This document shows positions 8,409-17,767 of a stretch of 64,000 nucleotides of DNA, piece by piece. The notes below the pieces were generated by a model that did no database searches, was not told where the DNA came from, and was given only the letters and a program-made list of their open reading frames with translations. Both the position numbers and the translations under genes were made by a program. The stretch lies in the NCBI RefSeq assembly GCF_020640915.1, contig NZ_JADWDC010000002.1:96975-160974 (forward strand), given 5' to 3'. The DNA is from Waterburya agarophytonicola KI4 (GTDB taxonomy: Bacteria > Cyanobacteriota > Cyanobacteriia > Cyanobacteriales > Xenococcaceae). Position 1 is the first letter of the stretch; every line of letters starts with the position of its first letter.

Positions 8409-9776
8409 ATGAAGGCGGAAAAAACCAACTCCGATAAAATTTATCGTAATGCGATCGCAAAATACGATCGAGACTTAATAGATACCTATTATAAGCGAGG
8501 TAAAACTTATCTCAAGCTAGAAGATTATCCGAAGGCGATTGAGGATTTTAATACCGTACTCAAGCTAAATCCTCAAGATACGAGGACTTATCTGATTAGG
8601 GGGTATGCGAGGGGCGAGATGAAGCAATTTAGCCTAGAAATAGCTGACTATACCGAAGCTATTCGTCTTGCTCCTAAATTAGCTAAAGCATATCGCAGTC
8701 GGGGTTATGCCTATGGAATTTTGAAAAATTACGATAAAGCGATCGCCGATTTTCAACAAGCGATCGAACTCGCCCCTAATTACACTCAAGCTTATTACAA
8801 TCTTGCTTGTACCTATAATATCTTGGGGGAACATCTACCAGCATTAAGTGGATTCGATAGAGTTATCGAATTAAGTCCTGATAACGCAGCAGCATATCAT
8901 CATCGGGGCAACCTTTTCAGTTTTTTAGAAAATTATCAACGAGCGATCGCCGATTATAGCGAAGTCATTCGTTTAGATCCCGACTGCGCCAAGGCATACA
9001 ATGCCAGAGGGAATGCTAATTCCATCCTGGGATATCATCACAATGCCATTATTGACTACAGTCAGGCTATTTTGCTAGATCCTCAAGACTGGCAATCAAT
9101 TTATAATCAGGGTACTGAATATCAAAATATAAAAGACTATAGCAATGCTATTGCTAGTTATAGTGAAGTGATTCGTCTCAAGCCACAATTAATCTCGGCA
9201 TATCAAGATAGAGCCAATATTTATGGTAGATTAAAAGACTATTCTAGGGCGATCGCTGATTATTCGAGCATCATCGACTTCGATGCCAATAATGAAGATG
9301 CTTTTTATCATCGTGGCAATGCTTACAATTTTCTGCAAAAATACCAACAGGCGATAATAGAATACGATCGCTGTATTAAGTTGAATCCCAACCATAGTAA
9401 TGCTTTTTATAATCGAGGAGTTACTTATAGTTGTCTGGCTCGATATCGAGAAGCGATCGTTAACTACGATCGCGCAGTAGCTATTACCCCTCAATCAGCC
9501 TCGATCTATAATAATCGAGCCAATGCTTACAAACAATTACAGGAATATCAAAAAGCGATCGCCGATTATACTCAAGCTATTTTCTACGATCCTGACTATA
9601 GTGACGCTTACTATAACCGAGGATTGGTATATCATATCTTGCAAGAACCAGATAAATCGATTAAAGATTTATCTCTAGCTGCCAATTTATTTGGAAAACA
9701 AGGTAAAAATAAGATCGCCAAACAAATAACGGCAAAAATCCAAAACTTGTATAGCATCAAACAAGCTGTAGGATAA
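8409..9776 (+). CDS. tetratricopeptide-repeat protein (about 12 TPRs)
   Basis: A 455-residue protein that is nearly all TPR units of 34 residues, for example AYRSRGYAYGILKNYDKAIA, from about residue 20 to 430. No signal peptide, membrane segment or catalytic domain is visible. Such proteins are scaffolds for protein complexes. The C-terminus (LFGKQGKNKIAKQITAKIQ) is a capping helix. The gene stands alone, with 254 and 227 bases on its flanks. It precedes two coiled-coil genes on the same strand, but they have their own promoter. Partners cannot be named from sequence. The ATG start follows an AT-rich leader. Confidence 0.88.
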   Translation: MKAEKTNSDKIYRNAIAKYDRDLIDTYYKRGKTYLKLEDYPKAIEDFNTVLKLNPQDTRTYLIRGYARGEMKQFSLEIADYTEAIRLAPKLAKAYRSRGYAYGILKNYDKAIADFQQAIELAPNYTQAYYNLACTYNILGEHLPALSGFDRVIELSPDNAAAYHHRGNLFSFLENYQRAIADYSEVIRLDPDCAKAYNARGNANSILGYHHNAIIDYSQAILLDPQDWQSIYNQGTEYQNIKDYSNAIASYSEVIRLKPQLISAYQDRANIYGRLKDYSRAIADYSSIIDFDANNEDAFYHRGNAYNFLQKYQQAIIEYDRCIKLNPNHSNAFYNRGVTYSCLARYREAIVNYDRAVAITPQSASIYNNRANAYKQLQEYQKAIADYTQAIFYDPDYSDAYYNRGLVYHILQEPDKSIKDLSLAANLFGKQGKNKIAKQITAKIQNLYSIKQAVG

Positions 9777-9865
9777 TTATCGATATACCCAAAGTGGTAT
9801 CAGTATTGCTATATATTCAAACTCTAACTCTAATTTGGCGCGATCGAAAAAATCAACAAAAATAG

Positions 9866-9894
9866 TTGACTTAAAAATCAATTTTAGTTATGAT
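9866..9894 (+). promoter_or_regulatory. strong sigma70-type promoter for the coiled-coil pair
   Basis: TTGACT at 9866-9871 and TATGAT at 9889-9894 are separated by exactly 17 bases. The -35 lies inside one of two copies of an operator-like repeat, and the second copy (9905-9920) covers the expected start point. The leader to the first coiled-coil ATG is about 100 bases. Confidence 0.6.
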
Positions 9895-9920
9895 AACCTC
9901 AGTGTTGATTTAAAAATCAA
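9866..9920 (+). repeat. two-copy inverted element (operator candidate)
   Basis: TTGACTTAAAAATCAA at 9866-9881 and TTGATTTAAAAATCAA at 9905-9920 differ by one base and start 39 bases apart. Each is a near-palindrome (arms TTGATT and AATCAA around TAAA). One overlaps the -35 and the other the presumed transcription start, as expected for a repressor site pair. No regulator gene is adjacent. Confidence 0.5.
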
Positions 9921-10003
9921 TTAAAAAAGTGTCAAGTCTTGTGGATCTACCTCACCATAAGACTTACAAAACTTAAAACCATTGATTATTCTCAAGGAAG
10001 ATT

Positions 10004-10972
10004 ATGAGCCAAGCCAACGCAAGAGATAACAAAGATGCTATTTTGGCAGCATTCGATCGATTGTTGAATCAGTATCAAATAAGTGAATCTAAAATAGCGA
10101 CAAAAGAAGAAGAAGCAGAAAAAAACAAAAATCAACAGCTATTAAAAAAGACAGTTAATTATACCGCTGATAATATTATTAATGGTATGGCTTCTTTGCA
10201 ATTAAGTTTTGGCAGTGCGGTTAATGGATTAGCCGACAACTTAACTATTGAGTCAAATAAATTAGATGAATTACAAAAAGTGATCGCTGTAGAGCAAGAA
10301 TATTTACAACAACTCAATCAAGTTCGATTGGTTGCCGATGCCCTACATATTTTAAATCTAGAACATCAAGAAAAAATAGAATCTCTACAAGCTAAAACAA
10401 GTCAAGAGAAAGAAACTATCGAACAAGAGGTTGCCCAGAGTAAAAAATATTGGAAAAAAGAACAAGATGAATTTGAAGTTAGGGTCAAAGAGTCAGCCGA
10501 GTTATTAGCTAAAGAAAGAGAAGAAGAAGAAGCAGACTATCAATATGAATTAGATCGTCAACGAACTATTGAAAATGATGAATACGAAGAAAGCCAACGT
10601 TTACAAACTAGGGAATTGGTAGAACAAGAAGCCGTTAATTCGCAAGATTGGGCGGAAAGAGAAAAATACTTAGCAGATAATAAACCAGAGTTTATTAAAA
10701 ATCAAGAACAGATTGATGGCTTTGAAGCCAAGTTGAAAGAAGAATATAATAAAGCGAAAGGGAATGCTATTAAAGAAGCAGATAATAAATATAAAGTAGA
10801 AGCAGAATTACAAGAAAAAGAATGGTCTGGAAATCAGCAAGGCTACGAACTAAAAATTGAATCTTTAACAGTAGTAATAGAAAGACAGACACAACAAATC
10901 ACTGAAATTACGGCTCAATTACAAGAAGTTAATACTCAAGCCCAAAATTTAGCAATGCAAGCTTTTCAATAA
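10004..10972 (+). CDS. coiled-coil protein, paralogue 1, unknown function
   Basis: A 322-residue, strongly charged protein predicted to be almost all helix. A short head (DAILAAFDRLLNQY) is followed by a conserved module (LQLSFGSAVNGLADNL then IESNKLDELQKVIAVEQEY, residues about 64-105). A long Glu/Lys/Gln-rich coiled coil (110-280) has a tyrosine-rich patch (ADYQYELDRQR), and a last helix ends in QAQNLAMQAFQ. No signal peptide or membrane span. The next gene is a paralogue with the same order of segments, 65 bases away. I do not recognise the family. A filament-forming or scaffold role is plausible from composition only. AAGGAAG lies 6 bases before the ATG. Confidence 0.82.
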   Translation: MSQANARDNKDAILAAFDRLLNQYQISESKIATKEEEAEKNKNQQLLKKTVNYTADNIINGMASLQLSFGSAVNGLADNLTIESNKLDELQKVIAVEQEYLQQLNQVRLVADALHILNLEHQEKIESLQAKTSQEKETIEQEVAQSKKYWKKEQDEFEVRVKESAELLAKEREEEEADYQYELDRQRTIENDEYEESQRLQTRELVEQEAVNSQDWAEREKYLADNKPEFIKNQEQIDGFEAKLKEEYNKAKGNAIKEADNKYKVEAELQEKEWSGNQQGYELKIESLTVVIERQTQQITEITAQLQEVNTQAQNLAMQAFQ

Positions 10973-11037
10973 CTAATCCTAAAGGATACCGCTACGCATA
11001 TAACTAATAACCAATTACCAATAACTAATAAAACATC

Positions 11038-12120
11038 ATGACAATTAATTCTAAAAGTACCAAGGCAGAAATTTTAGCGGCATATAAAGAGTTGGACAAA
11101 CAAAAGAAAAGTTTGGAATCTCAACTTAAAAATTCTCCAAAAGTTAATCCTATTACTAATAAAAATACGACTCAAGATATAGTCAGAAAATCAATCCCAA
11201 CAGTTAATATAAATAGCAATAGTACTAAAGGTATTTCTAATACAATTCAAGCTTTGGCAGAAATTCAAAGTAGTTTTGGTGGAGCAGTTAGTAATTTATC
11301 AGAACATTTAATTGTAGAAGCAACCCAACTAGAAACTGTCAGAAATGCGATCACTTTAGAAAAATTAGAATTAATAGAACTACATAAATTAGAAAAAGTT
11401 ACAGAATCAACTATTGACGATTTAATTAAAAAATATCAAGCAGACTCTAAAAAATTCGCTGAAGAATTGAATCAGCAACAAGAAAGCGATCGCCAAGAAA
11501 TTGAAACTCTTAAACAAGCTTGGGCAAAAGAGAAAGAAACTCACAGCAGATTTGTTAAGACGAGAAATGAAGAATATCGCAAGGCACAACAACGAGAGAA
11601 AGAAGAGTATGAATATAACTTAGATCTAACAAGAGATTTGGATGAAGAAGAATATAATCAACAAACAAAATTACGCCAACAAGAATTAGAGTCGAGTCGT
11701 AAAATATTAGAAAAACAATGGCAAGAAAAAGAAGCAGAAATTGCCAAACTAGAACAAGAATATAGTACTGCTCAAGAAAAAGTTGTAGCCTTTGAAGAAC
11801 AACTGCGGGCAAAAATCAAACAAGCTAATGAAGAAGGAAAGGGAATTGGTAATTATCAAGCTAAAATCAAAGCCGATCTTCGAGCCAAAGAAATTCAAGG
11901 AGAAACCAGAAACTATCAACTAAGAATTGATTCTTTAGAACAAACAATCGAACATCAAGAAAGCAGAATTAGAAAATTATCCCAACAGTTAGATGCTTCT
12001 CTACAACAAGTCCAAGATTTAGCAGTCAAAGCAATTGAAGGTTCGTCAAATCGCAATTCTTTTGAAGCCATGAAAGCGATCGCGATGGAACAAGCCAAGA
12101 CTCAAAGCAAAGGTAAATAA
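11038..12120 (+). CDS. coiled-coil protein, paralogue 2, unknown function
   Basis: A 360-residue paralogue of the preceding gene. Matching segments are EILAAYKELDKQ, IQSSFGGAVSNLSEHL with EATQLETVRNAITLEK, the tyrosine-rich EEYEYNLDLTRDLDEEEY and the C-terminal helix. It carries an extra Asn/Ser/Thr-rich linker (residues 30-70) and a longer tail (VQDLAVKAIEGSSNRNSF and beyond) that paralogue 1 lacks. The two probably pair in one coiled-coil structure, expressed from the promoter at 9866-9894. No enzyme motif. A terminator-like hairpin (12171-12199) follows. Function unknown. Confidence 0.82.
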   Translation: MTINSKSTKAEILAAYKELDKQKKSLESQLKNSPKVNPITNKNTTQDIVRKSIPTVNINSNSTKGISNTIQALAEIQSSFGGAVSNLSEHLIVEATQLETVRNAITLEKLELIELHKLEKVTESTIDDLIKKYQADSKKFAEELNQQQESDRQEIETLKQAWAKEKETHSRFVKTRNEEYRKAQQREKEEYEYNLDLTRDLDEEEYNQQTKLRQQELESSRKILEKQWQEKEAEIAKLEQEYSTAQEKVVAFEEQLRAKIKQANEEGKGIGNYQAKIKADLRAKEIQGETRNYQLRIDSLEQTIEHQESRIRKLSQQLDASLQQVQDLAVKAIEGSSNRNSFEAMKAIAMEQAKTQSKGK

Positions 12121-12170
12121 ATTGCTTTCTTTGAATAATTAAAGCTTAAATATTCAACTTTCTAGGGTGT

Positions 12171-12204
12171 GTAGGGATAAATTAATTTTTTGTCCCTACT
12201 TTCT
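12171..12204 (+). terminator. hairpin between convergent coiled-coil and CNMP genes
   Basis: GTAGGGA (12171-12177) pairs with TCCCTAC (12193-12199), followed by TTTCTT. It ends the coiled-coil transcript. Confidence 0.6.
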
Positions 12205-12214
12205 TACTTATTTA

Positions 12215-12592
12215 TTAGCTCACTACCGATTGTCTCAAACGGCGAATGCGATCGCTATAACTACGCATTATTTCTAAACCAAACATGGGGGTTTGTTGCA
12301 CCGCAAACAAAAAGTGTTTTCGTTCCATTAACGCTAACTTACATTCTGTTTTAGCGATCGCCGTACTAGCTCTTTTACTATCTAGATGCACCAAAGCACC
12401 TTCCCCAAAGATATCTCCCTGATGGATGGTTTCCAAAACTTTGCCGTTGACTGTAATTTCGACTTCTCCTTCTACCAAACCATACATTACATCTCCCGAA
12501 TCACCATCGGCAAAAATAACCTCTCCTGGTGCAAAAGTTTGGGGACTCGGGGATGTTTGAAATATTTCAACGGTTTTTACGGGTGATAGCAT
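12215..12592 (-). CDS. stand-alone cyclic-nucleotide-binding domain protein
   Basis: A 125-residue protein formed by one CNMP (CAP_ED) domain: FAPGEVIFADGDSGDVMYGL opens the beta roll, and the phosphate-binding cassette reads FGEGALVHLDSKRAS with the expected Glu and Arg. It ends after the C helix (MRSYSDRIRRLRQSV). There is no DNA-binding or kinase domain, so it would act as a cAMP/cGMP-responsive partner of another protein. Such single-domain proteins recur in cyanobacteria. It is convergent with the coiled-coil pair. ATG start. Confidence 0.88.
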   Translation of the reverse strand: MLSPVKTVEIFQTSPSPQTFAPGEVIFADGDSGDVMYGLVEGEVEITVNGKVLETIHQGDIFGEGALVHLDSKRASTAIAKTECKLALMERKHFLFAVQQTPMFGLEIMRSYSDRIRRLRQSVVS

Positions 12593-12731
12593 AACCTAGT
12601 CTCCTCATTGGTATTTGACTGTAATGCCTACCCTTCCTGCTATTTGCTATTTATTGATCGAGGTAAGCATTTTATTTAGATAAAGACTAGGTTAACAAAA
12701 GGTTAAAACATTTGGAAAAAAACCAGTAAAT

Positions 12732-15140
12732 TTATTCAAAATTAGGATAAATTTCTTCATCAAATAACCGACGAATTTCCATACTGAGATCCGATTGATT
12801 CTTCCTGAGGGTTTCGACTAGAGTATCGTAATCTTTTTTTACTTCATAGGTTAATTTTCGCTTAGGAGACTGGACTTCTGGCAGCCAAGTAGTGTGGAAA
12901 GAGAAGCCGATATTGAGTTCGGGGTGGCTTAATTTATATAAAGGACCTTGGTTTAATTCTTGAGCATCAAAGATCCAAATTTCGCTGTTTTGCGACCATT
13001 GCGGATCGTTATTGGGGTCTGTAGATTGGGATAAAAGGCGATCGCTGGTCAATACCGCGCAGACGATATAACCGTCGGTTTGATCTTCTTTGTTAGGACG
13101 GGGAATAAATTGTGCCGAAGTACCCAAATTGCGCTTATCAAATTGATAAAAGTTATTTTCGTTTAACTGAATGGTTGTCTCATCGCCATTTTTGATAACT
13201 TGCAGATGGCACAAACTAGAAGGGACTCCATCATAGATCAAATCTTTGACTTTATCTGTCTCCACAATACGATTAGCATAGTCTTCATAAGCTCCCAAAG
13301 TCCTGGTGGTTAAGGTATCTGGCCAAGCACCCCAATTATTCCAAAAAATATCGGTGAGATTTCGGGTTGGTCGTCGATCGGGATAAACATAAAAAGCCGT
13401 AGACCAAGTAAGCAAATATTTAGGATCGATCTGATTGTTAAGGCGATCTTTTTTCCAGTCGGTAATTTGTTGATTAATTTCATCCCTATTATCTAAATTG
13501 GGGAACATTTGATGGTCGATTAGTTTTCCTGTCTTGGCATCGATTTCCAAGCGTCCCAAACGACTGATATCCGTGGGACTGACAATATTTCCTGCCAACT
13601 GTTGCAAGCGAGAAGTTAGGTCTGGATCGTCATAAATATCGTCTAGATCGTCTCGATCGCGATCGTCATAAGCAGAGCGATCGTAAATACGGATATACTC
13701 GGCAATATCCGAGGCTGCTAAGTGACCAGCATAAATAATCAGGCGATCGCCTGTATCGTCGTAATCGACCACATAATGAGAAAATTCGGGGGCAATTTCT
13801 ACGGGAGTGGCAACGACTTTAGCGAGATGTTTAAAGCGATCTGGGAAAAAGAGGCGATTTGGCTGGGGTGTAAAATTTTCATCTAAATCCAAATCTTTTT
13901 TATCGATAATATAGAGCTTAGTACTGGGATATTGAGGATAGTTAAGAAAGTCCGTTATAAAGACGATTAAAGAACTCAAAGTCGGATTTTTAGCAAACGG
14001 CATCGTATTTTCTAGAGAAAACTTAAATGATGTTTCCGCAAATACAATATAGTTATTACTAATCCCCATCTGATGCACTGTTTGATCGATTCTCAGAGGT
14101 TTATTACAAGGTAAAACCACATTCCAGGTTTTTGCTATTTTGACTTTTGTACCATCCCAGCAATGCAAGAGAACAAAATCATAACCCCCTCGGAACAATC
14201 TCGCTATTTGCACTATTCCTCGCAAAAACCAAGTCACAAGCTGGAGAGAGAATAGAATAATCGTGTAGATCAAAATTAAAATATTTTGAAAACTCTGGGT
14301 AAAACTGAGGTCTTTATCGCGCCAAATATCATCGATAATTGGTTTTAAAGCTTGCCAATTCTCTCCTAACCTGAGTTTAAGGGATCTGGGCAAAGCAAAC
14401 ATCGTCCATAAAGACTTGCCCACATTGAGGGTATAAAACCTTTCCGCATCGCGATCGAAGACGGGATGTGCCGAACTCATCAAGTTCTTAAAGGGAATTG
14501 GTTGCTGATCGGGTAGCAAATCCTGCCAGTCTTCATTTTCTCCTACAGGGGTTAGGGTTTCTAGGGTTTCTGGATCGACTTCATAAGGTCTACCCACGTC
14601 CCAAGTCACCAACAAACGTTCGCTTTCGTCGTCTGCTAGTTTAAAAGGCACAAATGCCGTATTTAATTGATTGCGAATCCCCAGTTTATTAAACGAACCC
14701 CGAGATATACCCAAATTATTAAATCTCAAGCTGCCGTATAGATTTTGCTTGCTAGGATCGGAGGTAGCCAAATCAGCATAATAACAGGGTGGCTTCATGA
14801 TACGAGTTTTCAAGCTAGCTTGATTCTCAGTAAAACTCAGACGATATACCATGCCATCGCCGTTATACAAAGCAGTCCAGCCATCTTTGCTGACCCAAAC
14901 CACATCATCGTTATTGTCTACCCGAGAAGAATTGGGCGAACCCACAGGACTAACCATAAAATAGTGACCTGTCAGATCGTCGGGGAGAGTAGTGACATTT
15001 CCCGCTGCATCTCTAACTGTCAGAGGAATCGGGTTGATAAACTCCTTTCTGCTTACCGAAACAACGGTTTGAGGAAATCTCGAAGGGTAAACAGGTGGAA
15101 TATTATTGGTATTGGAAGTCTCTAAAGGGGTATTAGTCAC
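12732..15140 (-). CDS. divergent carotenoid-oxygenase (RPE65/CCD) family protein with inserted membrane segment
   Basis: An 802-residue protein, far longer than the usual ~480-500. Family landmarks are visible: GHYFMVSPVG (59-68), YNGDGMVYRLSF (92-103), LLVTWDVGRPYEVDPETLE (176-194), and four histidines in the expected places: His225 (SSAHPVFD), His356 (TVHQMGISNNYIVFAE), His455 (FSHYVVDYDD) and His749 (GFSFHTTW). In the family these hold the ferrous iron. Residues about 285-315 form a long hydrophobic segment absent from ordinary members, and a large Asp-rich insertion lies at 480-620. Substrate unknown. It is divergent from a carotenoid-desaturase-like gene across 217 bases. Family call is an inference from motif order and needs a profile search. 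Confidence 0.65.
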   Translation of the reverse strand: MTNTPLETSNTNNIPPVYPSRFPQTVVSVSRKEFINPIPLTVRDAAGNVTTLPDDLTGHYFMVSPVGSPNSSRVDNNDDVVWVSKDGWTALYNGDGMVYRLSFTENQASLKTRIMKPPCYYADLATSDPSKQNLYGSLRFNNLGISRGSFNKLGIRNQLNTAFVPFKLADDESERLLVTWDVGRPYEVDPETLETLTPVGENEDWQDLLPDQQPIPFKNLMSSAHPVFDRDAERFYTLNVGKSLWTMFALPRSLKLRLGENWQALKPIIDDIWRDKDLSFTQSFQNILILIYTIILFSLQLVTWFLRGIVQIARLFRGGYDFVLLHCWDGTKVKIAKTWNVVLPCNKPLRIDQTVHQMGISNNYIVFAETSFKFSLENTMPFAKNPTLSSLIVFITDFLNYPQYPSTKLYIIDKKDLDLDENFTPQPNRLFFPDRFKHLAKVVATPVEIAPEFSHYVVDYDDTGDRLIIYAGHLAASDIAEYIRIYDRSAYDDRDRDDLDDIYDDPDLTSRLQQLAGNIVSPTDISRLGRLEIDAKTGKLIDHQMFPNLDNRDEINQQITDWKKDRLNNQIDPKYLLTWSTAFYVYPDRRPTRNLTDIFWNNWGAWPDTLTTRTLGAYEDYANRIVETDKVKDLIYDGVPSSLCHLQVIKNGDETTIQLNENNFYQFDKRNLGTSAQFIPRPNKEDQTDGYIVCAVLTSDRLLSQSTDPNNDPQWSQNSEIWIFDAQELNQGPLYKLSHPELNIGFSFHTTWLPEVQSPKRKLTYEVKKDYDTLVETLRKNQSDLSMEIRRLFDEEIYPNFE

Positions 15141-15357
15141 GATCTAACCTGATAGAAAATATTGACAACTAAAATCTCACACTATTCTTGTTACTAGGGT
15201 ATAGACTCGATCGCTTATGCAAAAAAGCACCTATTGTAATAAAAATTGATATCTAGGGCGATCAAAAATTACCAGACTGTGTATATAAACACCAAAAAAT
15301 ACATATGTAGATTAACATACGAAAATAGCAGACATATCAATCTAACTACTTATAATC

Positions 15358-17136
15358 ATGGTGCAGCAGCAATCCCAGAGTACCGCTTGGGGCGGTCAAA
15401 GTAATGTTACTCTTTTTGCTAGAAACAAAGGCATTCCACCATCAGTCGAGAAGGTATTGCTCAAGCTAAATAAAGCTTTTCGCGGGTTTCCACCGTTTTT
15501 ATTAACCGATCTCGGTAGAATGGTCGAACCTCCCGTAACAAAAGGATTCAAAGCATTACCCCCAGGAGTACATAAAAAAGTTGGAGTAGTCGGGGCAGGA
15601 TTAAGCGGGTTAATCGCTGCTTTAGAATTGGTCAAACTGGGTTACGAAGTAGATATTTACGAAGCAACGGACTTTATTGGGGGGAGATTGGGGGCAAAAC
15701 CCAGTGATGATTCCCCTTCGGGTTTTTGGGAACATGGTTTGCATCATTTTTTTCATAATGTCTATGATTACTTGATGCAAAAGATCGAAGAAGTAGGGGC
15801 AGATCGTTATTTTGAACCAGTAGACGAGGTATTACTAGAGTTTGAAAACTACGAACCAGAAGTCCTAGAAGCAAAACCCAACGCCCATTTATTAAATATG
15901 CTGGGTATCGTCTGGCGATCGCCGAATGTTACCATGTGGGATGCGATTAAAAGCGCGCCAGGAATGATTCCGCTGTTTTTCTACAACCATGAAAGTGTCT
16001 TTCAAAAGTTTGACAGCTTAACTATGGTGGAATATTCCCAAGGAAAAATTGCCAAGCCTTTCTTTGATACTTTTATTAAAACCGTACTTACTGTTAGCCT
16101 CAATCGCACCGAAGATATTAGTGCAGCCCAAGCACTCCATTTAATGTGGACTTTCTTTATTCGCAAACCCGATGCGATGTTGCGAGTAGTGCCAACAGAT
16201 AACCATTACACCTCCATTATGCAGCCCTTCGGCGATCGCTTGGCAGAATTGGGAGTCAAGATCCATTTAGGCTATCGAGTTAATAGTTTAAAACTAGATA
16301 ATCATCGCGTTACTGGTTTAGATTTCACCAACGAAGAAAGTGCAGACTTAGATTATTTAGTGTTGGCAACAGATATTAGAGGCACGAAAGAAATCTTTGC
16401 AGCCACAGAACAAGAAGAACCCCAAACCACTGCCACTTTAGAACCAGTTAGAGCGATCGTCAATAAATTGCGTACCGCACCTCCCTATGTAGTCGCTCGC
16501 GCTTACCTATTAGGCAAACCAGAAAACCCAGATCGCCCCGACGTGATCGAAACTCCCGAAAATCAACCAGTAGATTTAGTATTCCAAGCACACAAAACCG
16601 AAAAAAGTGATACAACTTGGGTCAAAGCTGCCCCTGCGGGGGAAGATCGATGGGTGATCGAAGTCCACGCTTATGATTTAGGCCCTACTTTAGCCAGAAA
16701 GTATGACGGTTTAAAAGAGAAGGTGAAAAATTGCTCTGACGAAGAATTATGGCAATTAATCTTGCAATTATCCGATGCAGAATTATGGAATGCTATCAAA
16801 GAAGAATTGCGGGATATCGATGGTTTATCCAAACTAGCAGATGCTACTCCCGTGGAAGATGGCGGATTACAAATCGGTCGCTATTTTAACTTTACAGGCT
16901 TTCAAGTCGGACAAGGCGATCGCCCTGCGCCATTTTTTGCCGAACCCCACATTACTAATTTAGTAGTAGCGGGAGACTGGGTAGCCCTCCAGGGTAAAGA
17001 TGGATTTGCCAATCGCCCTGGTCAAGTTTATCCTGGCGGTAACTTAATGGGTCAATCTGCTGCTGTTGCGGGGATTGCAGTAGGCATAATTGCGGCTCAA
17101 GATAATGTTGTTGGCCCTTATGTATCAGTAATTTAA
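15358..17136 (+). CDS. FAD-dependent carotenoid-desaturase-like oxidoreductase
   Basis: A 592-residue flavoprotein of the amine-oxidase/phytoene-desaturase superfamily. The dinucleotide fold is VGVVGAGLSGLIAALEL (76-92) with the following acidic strand end YEA and GGRLGA. The C-terminal FAD motif lies around NLVVAGDW and FANRPGQVYPGG. It has a 74-residue N-terminal extension with an FPPFLL patch that canonical Zds/CrtQ (about 490 residues) lacks, so I avoid a gene symbol. Carotene desaturation or isomerisation is the likely chemistry, but prenyl-type substrates are possible. The neighbours (oxygenase-like divergent, ABA4-like convergent) support a carotenoid role. The ATG start is preceded by an AT-rich leader. 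Confidence 0.8.
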   Translation: MVQQQSQSTAWGGQSNVTLFARNKGIPPSVEKVLLKLNKAFRGFPPFLLTDLGRMVEPPVTKGFKALPPGVHKKVGVVGAGLSGLIAALELVKLGYEVDIYEATDFIGGRLGAKPSDDSPSGFWEHGLHHFFHNVYDYLMQKIEEVGADRYFEPVDEVLLEFENYEPEVLEAKPNAHLLNMLGIVWRSPNVTMWDAIKSAPGMIPLFFYNHESVFQKFDSLTMVEYSQGKIAKPFFDTFIKTVLTVSLNRTEDISAAQALHLMWTFFIRKPDAMLRVVPTDNHYTSIMQPFGDRLAELGVKIHLGYRVNSLKLDNHRVTGLDFTNEESADLDYLVLATDIRGTKEIFAATEQEEPQTTATLEPVRAIVNKLRTAPPYVVARAYLLGKPENPDRPDVIETPENQPVDLVFQAHKTEKSDTTWVKAAPAGEDRWVIEVHAYDLGPTLARKYDGLKEKVKNCSDEELWQLILQLSDAELWNAIKEELRDIDGLSKLADATPVEDGGLQIGRYFNFTGFQVGQGDRPAPFFAEPHITNLVVAGDWVALQGKDGFANRPGQVYPGGNLMGQSAAVAGIAVGIIAAQDNVVGPYVSVI

Positions 17137-17187
17137 TCTGCTAATTAGGGCGTAAATTAATGCGCCCGCGATCGCCTTTAAACTCAA

Positions 17188-17646
17188 TTATGTTTTTTCT
17201 AAATCTTCTTTATCCAAATCATCATCATTATTATTATTGCTAGAAAGCGCATCCGTAATAATGTGAGACAACAAGCCAAGAGGAGCAAAAAAGAGACAGA
17301 GAAATAAAGAATGAATTATCCAGATTTTTTTCTCTTGTCCTTGCCAATAGATCCATCTTCCTAAAAATAAATCAACCACTAAAAAGTGAACCCACGTTGA
17401 TGCTGCCGAACCTTCTTGAGATAAAGTTTTAGCAAATACATCTAGTTTGGGAGCAGCAAAAGCCAAGGCAGTTTCTAAACTAAATGAAGCAAAAAAGAAA
17501 TAAGCATACAAAATAATTAAAGGTATAAAAGGTAGATAAGACTTCATTATTTTTTGGGTAATGTTCCAATTAGGAAGAAAAATAATTAAAATCCAAAAAG
17601 ATGTAGCATAAAAAATTGAAATATCAAATAATTGAGAAAAACTCAT
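17188..17646 (-). CDS. ABA4-like (DUF4281) membrane protein
   Basis: A 152-residue protein with four hydrophobic segments and the family signature STWVHFLVVDLFLGRWIYW, followed by HSLFLCLFFAPLGLLSHIIT. In plants ABA4 is required to make neoxanthin from violaxanthin; its bacterial relatives have no settled function. The C-terminal tail is Asn/Asp-rich (SSNNNNDDDLDKEDLEK). The gene is convergent with the carotenoid-desaturase-like gene (51 bases). Together with the oxygenase-like gene this gives three carotenoid-linked families within 5 kb. Confidence 0.85.
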   Translation of the reverse strand: MSFSQLFDISIFYATSFWILIIFLPNWNITQKIMKSYLPFIPLIILYAYFFFASFSLETALAFAAPKLDVFAKTLSQEGSAASTWVHFLVVDLFLGRWIYWQGQEKKIWIIHSLFLCLFFAPLGLLSHIITDALSSNNNNDDDLDKEDLEKT

Positions 17647-17767
17647 AAGTTAAACCTCGATAACATAACCAAAAAAAGCTGTTTGATGGTAATTTTATTA
17701 TAAATATTGACTCAATTTATGGCAGTAACCATTTAAGATAAAAGTGGGCTATTTGTATAGGTTGAAG

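Noticed and set aside
14745..15125. 126-codon rightward frame opposite the carotenoid-oxygenase-like gene
   Set aside because: The minus-strand protein has family motifs across this part; the rightward frame has none.
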